Part shown: positions 19,720 to 27,945 of the stretch, piece by piece
Layout of the letters: every line of letters starts with the position of its first letter
How positions within the stretch are numbered: the stretch's first letter is position 1
Assembly: GCA_003598065.1 (NCBI GenBank)
Contig: QZKR01000180.1
Span: 1-64,000 of the forward strand
DNA length: 64,000 nucleotides
Source of the DNA: Myxococcales bacterium
GTDB taxonomy: Bacteria > Myxococcota_A > SURF-8
Reading direction: 5' to 3'
Notes under the pieces: generated by a model
What the model was told of the DNA's origin: nothing
The model's database searches: none
Seen by the model: only the letters and a program-made list of their open reading frames with translations
Translations under genes and position numbers: made by a program

Positions 19720-21798
19720 GTGCAAGGCTTCAAGCGTCACATCTATCTTGCGCTCTGGATCGCGGCGGCGGCCGTGGCGCTGTTTTTGTATTTCGACTGG
19801 CAGCGCAATTCGCAGGTGCTCGGCATCGTCGAGACGCGCGTCCGCAAGATCGGACCCTTGGAGCCGGGCATCGTCGGCGAGGCTTTGGTCAGCGTGGGCG
19901 AAGCGACGCGGAAGGGGCAGGTGCTCGCCCGGCTCGACATCGCCGACCTGGAGGCCGATCGCGAGCGTTATCAACGAGAGCTCGCCGCCAATGAAGCGTA
20001 TCTCGCGGCCGATCGCCAGCGCTTCCTGATCGACCAGGAGCGCGAGCGGCTGCGCATCAAAACCGATGTTTTGTCGTTGCTTGAAAAAGAAGCGGAGTTG
20101 AAAGCCAAACAAGCCGAACTGGAATCGGTGGAGGCTGAAATCCAAAAGCTTTCCCTGGCGGCCGAGGCGGGCCTCGGACAAGGGCGGGACCTTTCGGCTC
20201 TTATCGTCAAGCGCGACACGCTGCGCGGATACGTCCGTTCCCTGGCCGCCGCCCTGTCCGCGCAGAACCGCAGCCTGGGTCCTGCGCGCGATACCTTTGA
20301 CCGCTGGCCGGACGCCGACCCGCAAAAGGTGGTTCTCTCCTATCTTGCCGAGCGATTGGAAATGTCAGATGAGCTTCGGCGGCATATCGCCGAAATAGAC
20401 GTTCGCATCCAGAGTCGCACCGTCATCGCGCCCTGCGAGGGTTACGTCGTCGCCTTGCACGCCGGGCCCGGCGACACCGTCGAAGCGTTTTTGCCGCTGG
20501 TCTCCATCCAGGAGAAAGAAGCGTGGTTCATCGACGCCTACGTTCCCGAACGCAAGGACGTGGACATTCACATCGGCGATAGGGCGATTATCGCCTCCGA
20601 TCGCAGCGAAGCCGGCGAGGCGCGAGGAACCGTAACCTTCGTTCAGGAAGGTTTCGCGCCCATCCCGCAGAGGCTTTCGCTCGACGGCCGCATCTTTTGG
20701 GCCCGCCCGTTGCGCATCCGGCTGGACACAGGCCATGCTCTGCTGCCCGGCGAGGCGGTGCAAGTGGAGATCGTACCCGCTGACCACGCCCCCTCCGGGG
20801 CGAAACCCGCCGCCGCCCTCCCGGAAGTGAAGCCGGCCGCCGCTGAAGCAGTGACGAATGCGCCGCGCGGGCCTTCGGCACGTTTGAGCGAGTTCAAACC
20901 GATTCAGATTCCCTCTTCATTGGACGCCCCCAAAGGCGTCGAACCTTCCGGCCTGACCTGGCTCTCGGACCTCGGCCGGTTTCTGGTCGTCAGCGACGAG
21001 GCGGGCCCTGGCAAAGCCCGTCGGCTGTGGTTGGGCTTGATGAGCGAGAACGGCGCGCTCGATGCCGAAACCGCAGCCGTGGACGGCGTCGGGGCTCTGA
21101 ACGATGCGGAAGCCATCGCCCCCGGAACCGACGGCCGGCTGATCGTGGTCGCCTCGCAAAACCTGTCGCGGAAGGGCAAGCGATCGAAAGGGCGGCAGGC
21201 GATTGTCGCCTTGCGACGCGAGGGGAAACACTTCGTCTCCGAACGCCAGGCGCTGTTCTTCGAGGCGCTCGTCGCCTCGTACGGGCCCGAAGAACTGGCT
21301 GCGCTGGGGCTCACGCCCGACAAGGATGTGCGGCGGATGCCGCTCGACATCGAGGGCGCGATGATTGTCGGCGATGCGCTTTACCTGGGCTTGAAGGAGC
21401 CTGTTTCAAGCGGTGGCGCGCTTATCTGGCGTCTCGGCGACCTCGACGAATTTCTTGCCACGGGAAAACTGAAGGCGGGACAGGTCGTGCTTATCCATCG
21501 CCTGCCGCTTACGCTCGCCGACGGCCGCGCCGCCGGCATCGCCGACTTGGCGATAGCAGCCAAGGATCGCGCCCTCCTTTTGGCTACGCCGACCGGCGAC
21601 GACATCGGCGTCCCAGTCAGCGCGCTTTTCGCCGTCGATGGCTTCGGTTCGTCTGCGCCGCGGGTGATGAAGCTTGCCGACATTCCCGGCCGCAAAGCGG
21701 AAGGAATAGCCCGCATGGCGGACGGCCGCTGGATGATCGTCGTCGATGCCGGCGGCGGCGCGCCCTCTTTCGCGATTGCGGAGATCGATTGGCCATGA
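19720..21798 (+). CDS. HlyD-family adaptor fused to a beta-propeller (DUF3616/phytase-like)
   Basis: 692 residues; the GTG start has GGAGG 5 nt upstream. The N-terminus is a membrane fusion protein: a TM helix (8-25), a lipoyl-like half (KIGPLEPGIVGEALVSVGEA), a long charged coiled-coil (about 75-220), the second half (RTVIAPCEGYVVALHAGPGD) and a beta-barrel. After a Pro/Ala linker (about 365-385), residues 390-692 look like a propeller domain. It starts EPSGLTWLSDLGRFLVVSDEA, contains MPLDIEGAMIVGDALYLGLKEP and ends AEGIARMADGRWMIVVDAGG, most like DUF3616 or the phytase-like esterase families. It links the inner-membrane components to the TolC-like protein encoded next (ATGA overlap). The fusion is unusual. 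Confidence 0.87.
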   Translation: MQGFKRHIYLALWIAAAAVALFLYFDWQRNSQVLGIVETRVRKIGPLEPGIVGEALVSVGEATRKGQVLARLDIADLEADRERYQRELAANEAYLAADRQRFLIDQERERLRIKTDVLSLLEKEAELKAKQAELESVEAEIQKLSLAAEAGLGQGRDLSALIVKRDTLRGYVRSLAAALSAQNRSLGPARDTFDRWPDADPQKVVLSYLAERLEMSDELRRHIAEIDVRIQSRTVIAPCEGYVVALHAGPGDTVEAFLPLVSIQEKEAWFIDAYVPERKDVDIHIGDRAIIASDRSEAGEARGTVTFVQEGFAPIPQRLSLDGRIFWARPLRIRLDTGHALLPGEAVQVEIVPADHAPSGAKPAAALPEVKPAAAEAVTNAPRGPSARLSEFKPIQIPSSLDAPKGVEPSGLTWLSDLGRFLVVSDEAGPGKARRLWLGLMSENGALDAETAAVDGVGALNDAEAIAPGTDGRLIVVASQNLSRKGKRSKGRQAIVALRREGKHFVSERQALFFEALVASYGPEELAALGLTPDKDVRRMPLDIEGAMIVGDALYLGLKEPVSSGGALIWRLGDLDEFLATGKLKAGQVVLIHRLPLTLADGRAAGIADLAIAAKDRALLLATPTGDDIGVPVSALFAVDGFGSSAPRVMKLADIPGRKAEGIARMADGRWMIVVDAGGGAPSFAIAEIDWP

Positions 21799-23066
21799 GG
21801 CTGAATCCGTTATATCTCTTTTTCGTGTTGGCGCTGGTCCTTTCGGCGATGGCGCTGGACGGGAATTCGAGCGCCTCCGAGGTCGATGCGCCGCTGATTC
21901 TCGGAGAAGAAGAAGCGGTGAAGCTGGCGCTGACCAGAAGCCGGCCGCTGGCCGCCAGAACGCGCCGGGCGGAAATCGCCTTGCATCAGGCCGAGTCGGC
22001 GGGACGCGTGGAAAACCCCGAACTGCGTTTGACGGATTTATCCACCTACTATTTCACCGACAAATTCGACGAGCTCGCCGTCGGCTTGCGGTGGGACACG
22101 CCCCGGCTGGGCGAGCTTGCCGAGGACCGGGAGAAGGCCCGCCTCGACCACGCCGAAGAACAGGCCAGGGCGGCCAGTTTCGGCGTCGGGCTTGCCGCTC
22201 GTGTCCGCCGCGCCTATGCCCGCGCGGCGATCGGGACGGAACTTTTGCGCCTCGCCGAGGAAAGACTCGATGCCGAGACGAAGCGAGCAACGGTGGTGCA
22301 GAAGCTCGTTGAGATCGGCGCCAAGCCGGTGCTGCGACTTGCCGAAGCCAAGTTCGACCTGACCGACGCCAAAGCCGATCACGCCGAAATCAGGCGCGAA
22401 GCGAGCGAAGCGAAAGCGGAATTATCGCGCTTGGTCGGTCAGTCGGCGTCCCCCCGGGAAGGCGACTATGCTTCGCCGCGCCTCGACCGCTCGCCAGAAG
22501 ACCTCGCGCGCCTGGCGACGGAGAAACGGCCCGAGCTGGCCGTCGTCCGCCAGGAGGCGAAATGGCGCGACGCTTACGATTTCGCGGAACGGATGAAGCT
22601 CGTTCCCTGGTTCAGCTTCGTCGAAGCGCAGTATCACGTCGATACCGGCCGCACCGATTACGGCGAACTCCAGCTTGCCTTCGAACTGCCGCTTTTCGAC
22701 TGGAACCAGGGCAACGTCCGCGCCGGCCGGCTCGGCCGCGAAGGAGCGGGGCTGGCGATCGAAGCCCAGCGCGACGAGATCGGCGAGGAGGTGGGAGAGG
22801 CCCTTGGCCGCTATCGCGAGGCGTCTGCCCGTTTCGACGAAGCGGCCGAAGTGACCGCCGCCTACGTGGCCGAGGTCGATGCCTTGCGCCGACAAGCCGA
22901 GCAGCACGGCGCGGCCGACGCCGAAGCGCTGGTGGAAATGGAGTTGAAGCGGATCCTTGCCATGCGGCGGCTCGCCGAATGGCGGCTCGAAGCCGCCCTG
23001 GCGTTCGCCGATCTGTGCGAGGCCGTGGGCGTCGTGGAGGTCGCCGAACTGGCGGAGAAACGTTGA
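21795..23066 (+). CDS. TolC-family outer-membrane channel protein
   Basis: 423 residues starting at the ATGA overlap with the adaptor gene. Signal peptide at about 1-27 (LYLFFVLALVLSAMALDGNSSA). The rest is the two-fold helical repeat of outer-membrane efflux proteins: GEEEAVKLALTRSRPLAAR and NPELRLTDLSTY, then a second half beginning LARLATEKRPELAVVRQEAK with LQLAFELPLFDWNQGNVRAG, the classic TolC/CusC second-repeat motif. It is shorter than TolC but normal for CusC-like members. It should form the outer-membrane exit duct for the adaptor. The stop overlaps the VTC gene start (TGATG). Confidence 0.9.
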   Translation: MRLNPLYLFFVLALVLSAMALDGNSSASEVDAPLILGEEEAVKLALTRSRPLAARTRRAEIALHQAESAGRVENPELRLTDLSTYYFTDKFDELAVGLRWDTPRLGELAEDREKARLDHAEEQARAASFGVGLAARVRRAYARAAIGTELLRLAEERLDAETKRATVVQKLVEIGAKPVLRLAEAKFDLTDAKADHAEIRREASEAKAELSRLVGQSASPREGDYASPRLDRSPEDLARLATEKRPELAVVRQEAKWRDAYDFAERMKLVPWFSFVEAQYHVDTGRTDYGELQLAFELPLFDWNQGNVRAGRLGREGAGLAIEAQRDEIGEEVGEALGRYREASARFDEAAEVTAAYVAEVDALRRQAEQHGAADAEALVEMELKRILAMRRLAEWRLEAALAFADLCEAVGVVEVAELAEKR

Positions 23067-23839
23067 TGCCGTCCTCTCCGCTGCTTATCCGTCGCCTGGA
23101 ACTGAAATATAAAATTCCCGCGGCGCTTGTCCCCGAAGTGCGCGAGCGGCTGCGCGCCGTCTGCTCCCTGGACCCGCATGCCGATCCCGCCCTCGGCGGC
23201 TACACCGTCAACAACCTCTACTTCGACACGCCGACATTGCGTTTCTACTACGACACGAAATTCCGCGAACTGACGCGCTTCAAGCTTCGCGCACGATACT
23301 ACGGCACGGCCGCGCCGGATACGATGTGGCTGGAAGTGAAGCATCGGCAGAATTCGTTGATCTGGAAAACGCGCCGGCCGATCGCCGCCGCGCACTGGGA
23401 GGATGTACTGTCCGGCGAACATTGTACGCACCGGGGCCGGCGAATGGTCGAATGGCCGGGCGCGTTCGAGGACGCCGTGTTTCTTCACGGCGCGCGGTCG
23501 GTGGCTCACGTGCGCTATTTCCGCGAAGCCTACGTGAGCGAACTGGAAAGTTACGGCCGCGTGACTTTCGACACGCGGCTTTCCTTTCGCGCCGCGCGGG
23601 GAGAATTGGCGCTCGACGCGCCGGACGAGCCGTGGCGTTATTACGACGATCCGCAGACGACGGGTTATCCCGAATCGCCGGCCGTCCTGGAGATAAAGGT
23701 TGAAAACGACGTGCCGATGTGGGCCGTGGCGCTTGTTCGCTCCTTCGGCCTCGTGCAAGGCGGTTTTTCGAAATATTGCTACGCCATCGATCGACTGCTG
23801 GGCGAGGAACCGACGCTGCGGGAAGCGGCGGGGTATTGA
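23066..23839 (+). CDS. VTC-domain protein, polyphosphate polymerase-like
   Basis: 257 residues covering a complete VTC domain. Conserved basic and acidic tunnel positions are visible: LELKYKI (Glu12, Lys14), VNNLYFDTPTLRFY, RFKLRARYYG (Arg71, Lys73, Arg75, Arg77), WLEVKHR (Glu90, Lys92) with IWKTRR, VTFDTRLSFR, VLEIKVENDVPMW and FSKYCYAIDR. In yeast Vtc4 this tunnel makes polyphosphate from ATP. No SPX domain or membrane helix is present, so the enzyme is soluble and probably held by DUF4956. Gene order DUF4956, HlyD-propeller, TolC, VTC with overlapping stops suggests one operon that could make and move a polyanion. Confidence 0.9.
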   Translation: MPSSPLLIRRLELKYKIPAALVPEVRERLRAVCSLDPHADPALGGYTVNNLYFDTPTLRFYYDTKFRELTRFKLRARYYGTAAPDTMWLEVKHRQNSLIWKTRRPIAAAHWEDVLSGEHCTHRGRRMVEWPGAFEDAVFLHGARSVAHVRYFREAYVSELESYGRVTFDTRLSFRAARGELALDAPDEPWRYYDDPQTTGYPESPAVLEIKVENDVPMWAVALVRSFGLVQGGFSKYCYAIDRLLGEEPTLREAAGY

Positions 23840-23851
23840 TCCTGGCGTCGG

Positions 23852-24175
23852 TTATTCGGCGGCTTTTGTCTGCTTGCCCAGGTAGTCCTCGGCGGCTTTG
23901 ATGACTCGTTCCCGTTCCCGACCGGGAAGCAGATCCAACAACTCCACGATAACTTTGAGCCCGTGGACCGTCACCCGTCTTACGCTGGCCAGATAGTGCG
24001 CGTAGGTCAACAACTCGATGTTGCGTTGCGAATAGAGACGATGGTTGCCCACGGTTCGCGCCGGCTTGATGATGCCTTTTTCCTCGTAAAGCCGCAGTTG
24101 CCGGGGAGACAAGCCAAGCATCTCGGCGACGACGCCGATGGAAAAGATACCCTTGTCCGGGTTCAGCACGCGCAT
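23852..24175 (-). CDS. MerR-family (HspR-like) transcription regulator
   Basis: 107 residues from the ATG at 24175; a GTG at 24223 extends the frame but has no ribosome site. The winged helix-turn-helix is FSIGVVAEMLGLSPRQLRLY, then EEKGIIKPARTVGNHRLYSQ and the RNIELLTYAHYLASVRRVTV helix. The short C-terminal helix (GLKVIVELLDLLPGRERERV) is typical of HspR/GlnR-like MerR proteins, which lack a metal-binding tail. It converges with the VTC gene (13 nt apart) and diverges from the gene at 24336. Its target may lie in that divergent intergenic region. Confidence 0.9.
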   Translation of the reverse strand: MRVLNPDKGIFSIGVVAEMLGLSPRQLRLYEEKGIIKPARTVGNHRLYSQRNIELLTYAHYLASVRRVTVHGLKVIVELLDLLPGRERERVIKAAEDYLGKQTKAAE

Positions 24176-24284
24176 AGTCCCACCCGCCTGTCTGGTCGCC
24201 GCCTTGCCCAAGGCCCGAAACACATTGGCTAACTATACGTAATTCAGGTGGTTTTGTCAACTCGAATTGGTAATATAGTATGAC

Positions 24285-24314
24285 TTGACTTAAGTAGATT
24301 ACCTGCCGTATTAT
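24285..24314 (+). promoter_or_regulatory. strong promoter for the gene at 24336
   Basis: TTGACT (24285-24290), an 18-nt spacer and TATTAT (24309-24314) in an AT-rich stretch. AAAGGAGGAG (24322-24331) precedes the ATG at 24336. The MerR regulator gene is divergent and could act here. Confidence 0.6.
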
Positions 24315-24335
24315 TGACCTGAAAGGAGGAGTTTT

Positions 24336-25058
24336 ATGCTTATGGGGAGTTTCGAAAAAATTAAAATAACCTTGTTTAAACAATTGTTTATATTATCATC
24401 TCTTGTCGCAGGCCTGATTGCTATTCAATGGCCGGCTTTCGCCTTTGGCAAAGAAATAGCGCAGGAGGGAGAGGATCCTGGAACTCAAAGCGCCTTCAAC
24501 GCGGAATCCATAACGAGCTTTGAGGAAGACCAGGCCGATAGTCAAACCTTTGAGTCCGACTCTTGCCCGGAGATTTTCGGCGACGAGGAGACGGTGCGCC
24601 AGAATCGCGAGCGGCGCGAACAGCTGTTCGTCCGGCTGCGCCGTGTGGGCGAGGATTATGTCGTCGTGCATCGCGCCACGGCATGGCGCGCCCCCGAGCA
24701 TGCGCGGATCAAGGGCATGCAGCTGGACGATATCCGGATCGAAAGCGAAAAACGGCGGGAAGCGGTGGTCTACCTTCCGGAGGATATTGCCCGCCGGTAT
24801 GGGTGCGAATCCGGACGATACAAAGTGGCGGCGGGCGACGGGCTTTTCGACCGGGCCGTCATTCTCGCGGTCCGGCAAGATTTGTTGCTTGTCGAATACG
24901 ACGATATGTTGGCCTATTTAACGATGAACCCGAACGAGCGGGTAGACTTTCGGATGGTCTGGCAATCGTTTTGGACCATGCCTCATCCGGTCGAGCCGCC
25001 AACTAAAAAGCCGCAAAAACCTCGGCAACCGCCCAATCGCCGAAACCGACGCCGGTAG
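24336..25058 (+). CDS. secreted protein of unknown function
   Basis: 240 residues with a hydrophobic N-terminal segment (LFILSSLVAGLIAIQWPAFA) ending near AFA, a likely signal peptide cut at about residue 37, though a retained anchor is possible. An acidic region follows (SFEEDQADSQTFESDSCPE), then an Arg/Glu-rich domain of about 110 residues (RRVGEDYVVVHRATAWRA, VVYLPEDIARRYGCESGRYK) and a Pro/Arg-rich tail. I recognise no family. It has a near-consensus promoter and an AAAGGAGGAG site, so it is probably well expressed. The first 150 bases are AT-rich compared with the rest of the gene. Confidence 0.8.
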   Translation: MLMGSFEKIKITLFKQLFILSSLVAGLIAIQWPAFAFGKEIAQEGEDPGTQSAFNAESITSFEEDQADSQTFESDSCPEIFGDEETVRQNRERREQLFVRLRRVGEDYVVVHRATAWRAPEHARIKGMQLDDIRIESEKRREAVVYLPEDIARRYGCESGRYKVAAGDGLFDRAVILAVRQDLLLVEYDDMLAYLTMNPNERVDFRMVWQSFWTMPHPVEPPTKKPQKPRQPPNRRNRRR

Positions 25059-25115
25059 GGTTTACGTCACCGTTAAATATTTTCTTATATAGCGCCCCGC
25101 GACCGGAACTCCTTG

Positions 25116-25144
25116 TTTACGCGTGATTTTTCTTGAAATATCAT
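25116..25144 (+). promoter_or_regulatory. candidate promoter for the RRM gene
   Basis: TTTACG (25116-25121), 17 nt, TATCAT (25139-25144). This leaves a leader of about 85 nt before the ATG at 25237, rich in short GC inverted segments. Confidence 0.4.
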
Positions 25145-25236
25145 GTCGCCGCTGGCAAACTTGAGTTGCGTTGGCGGCAGCGCGGCGCTTGGGACCGCGC
25201 TGTCATGGCAGGGTAGCTTGAAGTAAAGGGCTGGAG

Positions 25237-25497
25237 ATGATGAAATTGTACGTGGGTGGTCTTCCCTGGGCGACGAACGACAACAGCCTGCGGGCGGCGT
25301 TCGAAGTGTACGGCGAAGTGACCGAGGCGAAGGTCGTCACCGACAGGGAGACCGGGCGAAGCCGGGGTTTCGGATTCGTGAGCTTCGCCAATGAAGGGGA
25401 CGCCCAGAAGGCGCTGGCGATGAACGGCAGGCAGCTCGAAGGCCGCACGATCATCGTCAACGTCGCACGCGAGCGCGAACCCCGTCGGGATTACTGA
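25237..25497 (+). CDS. RRM-domain RNA-binding protein
   Basis: 86 residues, a single RNA recognition motif and little else. RNP2 is KLYVGGL and RNP1 is RGFGFVSF, with NDNSLRAAFEVYGEVTEAKV between them and an Arg-rich end (AREREPRRDY). Such one-domain RRM proteins occur in cyanobacteria and many deltaproteobacteria, where several are cold-responsive. ATG codons at 25237 and 25240 are both possible. The 85-nt leader could carry control of cold or auto-regulation; this is not visible directly. Confidence 0.93.
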   Translation: MMKLYVGGLPWATNDNSLRAAFEVYGEVTEAKVVTDRETGRSRGFGFVSFANEGDAQKALAMNGRQLEGRTIIVNVAREREPRRDY

Positions 25498-25596
25498 CAC
25501 CCGCACACATCTGACGATCTGGGTTCGTACCCGCCTTCCGTCGCCGCTGTCGCGCGCCGGAGGGGAGGGGGCGGTCTATTTCCAGACCGGCCGCGT

Positions 25597-27714
25597 TTAT
25601 TGGAGAGCCAGGGGAGCGAACAGCGGTTCGCCGCCCTCTTCGATCGTGACGTGGTAGTTCGCCGGCACGTCTTCCCATTTCTGGACGGTCAGCTCCGAAT
25701 CGGGCCAGCGGATTTCCAGCTCGTCGATCGCGCACGCCGCGCCCAGCCCGATCGTCAGCGGGATCTCGTGCTGCATCCCGAAATGTCCGTAGCCGGCTTC
25801 CACCCATTCCGTCTGCGTCCGGCCGCCCGTTTTCACTTTCACGCGCGCGCCGACGGCGCTCTTGTTGGCGGAACCCGCCCCATTGCCGATCAGCGTCAGG
25901 CGGATGGCGTTCGAATCCTGGCCGACGTCGTTGCGGTAGTAGTGCACCTCGGCCGTCGTCCACGGGCTTTCCCGCGCCAGGCTCGACCCGACGACGAAAT
26001 CGAGGTCGCCATCGCGGTCGAAATCGGCCCAGGCCAGACCGTTGGCGCGCGAATGACGCGCGCCGCTTGGGCTCGTGACGTCCTGGAACAGCCCGTCGTC
26101 GATCTGCCTGAAAAGCAGCCCCCAGGCGCCTGGATAGTCGCTGTTGCCGAGGTAAAGATCGGGGTAGCCGTCGAGGTCGAAATCGAAGCGCATCGCCGTG
26201 ATGTCGCCCTCGTTCCAATCCGAGCCCGTATGGTTACGCACGAGACCGGTGGCTTCGCGGCCCGGCCGCTCAAAGAGGATTTCGTCGTCCTCGGAGGCGT
26301 TGACCAGCAGTTGCGAGGGATCGGACGACTGCCCGATGTGCCAGTGGGCGATTTCGGCGTTGAACAGGTCCGGCAAGCCGTCGCCCGTCCAGTCGCCGCA
26401 GACGGTGGTGAAAGTGTTGCCGCCGAGCCTGTAGGATTTCTCGTCGTCTTCCGACCAGTACGAGTCGGCCGGCAACGGGCATTGGACGCGCGGCTCGCCC
26501 GGGTCCGGGTCGCAGGCGTGTACGGTGCAGTAGCATTTGTAGAACTCGTTGTCCGAGAAATCGAGATTGTCGTCGGAGGCGAAACGGCTCGACTGGCTGA
26601 CGTCGGCGAACTGCTCGCCGTCGTTGCGCCACAGTTCGTTGAACTGCCTGCCGTAGCTCGACCCGACGAGATCGGGGCGGCCGTCGTCGTTGACGTCGCA
26701 GACCGTCGCGCCATAGGTGGGCTTGTGGTTGTCGCCCTCGTCGAAGCCGCGGTAGGTCGTCGTCAGATTCCAGGTGTCGGTGTCATCCTCGAAGGTTCCG
26801 TCGCCCTGCCCGATGTACAAACGGTTCTGCAATCCGGGCAGATAACCCCATTCTTCGTAGAAGAAACCGACCCAGATATCGAGAATGCCGTCGAGATTCA
26901 CGTCGGTGAAAGCGGCGCTGGTGGTGGACCACAGGTCCTCCGGGCCGGGCGTCGTCGCCGACGCTTCGGCGAGCGAGAAATTCCCTTCGCCGTCGCCAAG
27001 CAGTATTTCCGAACGGTCGCCGGGATCGTTCTGGGGGTTGGCCTTGTCGATGTAAGCGCCGGAAAAAGCGTCGAGCGCGCCGTCGTTGTCGAGGTCGGCG
27101 AAAATGGCGAAGTTCGCCGCGCGCCCCAAACCTCCGTCGCGGATCGCGGTGTAGCCCGATTCGTCGGTGACGTCGATAAAGACGCGCTTCGTCGCGTCGT
27201 TGGGGTCGGGCCGGTTCAAGAGCACGCGCTTGTAGCGCACGGGCGGATCGGCTTCCAGATCGTCGCGCATCATGCTCGCCACGTTGTGAACCACGAGGTC
27301 GGGATAGTCGTCGCCGTCGAGATCGACGGCCGCCAGACGATTGCCGGTCACGGCGAGCTGGTCCGGCGCGATGCCGACTTCTTCCGTGGCGCGGCGGAAC
27401 CAGGATCCGGCGGTCAGCGCGGGCGGCGCCTTGCAGATCGCCTCCGGAAAGCCCGATCCTTCGTCCGTCTCTTCCTCCTCGATCGCTTCGTCGTCTCCGT
27501 CGCTGTCGCCGTCCGGCGCTTCCGCGTCGCCGTCTTCGACGACATCCTCGTCGCCGTCCGGCGCGTCGGCGTCGTCCGCCGCTTCCTCATCCCCGTCGTC
27601 GAGCTCGTTGTCGTTGTCCGATGCCGCGCAGCCGTTCAGCACCGCCATCGTCAGCAACGCCGCGACGACCGCCATTGTCCACCGCCACCCACCCCACGTG
27701 CGCTTCATTTTCAT
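25597..27714 (-). CDS. lipoprotein with FG-GAP/VCBS repeats and ASPIC/UnbV C-terminus
   Basis: 705 residues. The signal ends TMAVLNGC (lipobox), followed by a very acidic tether (DDGDEEAADDADAPDGDED and more) of about 60 residues. Then come calcium-loop repeats of the FG-GAP/VCBS type: AVDLDGDDYPDLVVHN, FADLDNDGALDAFSG, DVNLDGILDIWVG, DVNDDGRPDLVGS, DWTGDGLPDLFNA, DFDLDGYPDLYLGN and DFDRDGDLDFVVG. The C-terminal domain VGARVKVKTGGRTQTEWVEA with GYGHFGMQHE and DELEIRWPDSE is ASPIC/UnbV. It is a CRTAC1-like surface propeller of unknown ligand. A second ATG at 27708 is better placed (8 nt) after GAGG. Confidence 0.92.
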   Translation of the reverse strand: MKMKRTWGGWRWTMAVVAALLTMAVLNGCAASDNDNELDDGDEEAADDADAPDGDEDVVEDGDAEAPDGDSDGDDEAIEEEETDEGSGFPEAICKAPPALTAGSWFRRATEEVGIAPDQLAVTGNRLAAVDLDGDDYPDLVVHNVASMMRDDLEADPPVRYKRVLLNRPDPNDATKRVFIDVTDESGYTAIRDGGLGRAANFAIFADLDNDGALDAFSGAYIDKANPQNDPGDRSEILLGDGEGNFSLAEASATTPGPEDLWSTTSAAFTDVNLDGILDIWVGFFYEEWGYLPGLQNRLYIGQGDGTFEDDTDTWNLTTTYRGFDEGDNHKPTYGATVCDVNDDGRPDLVGSSYGRQFNELWRNDGEQFADVSQSSRFASDDNLDFSDNEFYKCYCTVHACDPDPGEPRVQCPLPADSYWSEDDEKSYRLGGNTFTTVCGDWTGDGLPDLFNAEIAHWHIGQSSDPSQLLVNASEDDEILFERPGREATGLVRNHTGSDWNEGDITAMRFDFDLDGYPDLYLGNSDYPGAWGLLFRQIDDGLFQDVTSPSGARHSRANGLAWADFDRDGDLDFVVGSSLARESPWTTAEVHYYRNDVGQDSNAIRLTLIGNGAGSANKSAVGARVKVKTGGRTQTEWVEAGYGHFGMQHEIPLTIGLGAACAIDELEIRWPDSELTVQKWEDVPANYHVTIEEGGEPLFAPLALQ

Positions 27715-27762
27715 TTCCTCGTGTTTTGGGTTCGTAAGTACCGTCGGCTCATCCAGAGCCAG

Positions 27763-27791
27763 CTTATACCAAAGTCGGATTCAAACGACAA
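27763..27791 (-). promoter_or_regulatory. candidate promoter for the FG-GAP lipoprotein gene
   Basis: On the minus strand: TTGTCG (27791-27786), 17 nt, TATAAG (27768-27763), with TGG immediately before the -10. It lies about 49 nt upstream of the gene start at 27714. Confidence 0.5.
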
Positions 27792-27877
27792 CCTGCATTG
27801 CATCAAACCTGCTCGCGATAAGGCGTCAATTGTGGAATTCTTCGTAGGTCACGCGCTTGCGCGCTTGGCGAATTTCC

Positions 27878-27905
27878 TTGACAATTGCCAAATCGGGAAT
27901 AGAAC
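27878..27905 (+). promoter_or_regulatory. candidate promoter for the lipoprotein cluster
   Basis: TTGACA (27878-27883), 16 nt, TAGAAC (27900-27905). AAGGAGG (27931-27937) then precedes the ATG at 27946. Confidence 0.45.
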
Positions 27906-27945
27906 ATGACCATCTGGAAGATTTTCTAAAAAGGAGGGTCCTGCG

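Noticed and set aside
25550-25600. CGGTCT/AGACCG hairpin between the RRM and FG-GAP genes as a terminator
   Set aside because: Six-bp stem but no T-run on either strand.
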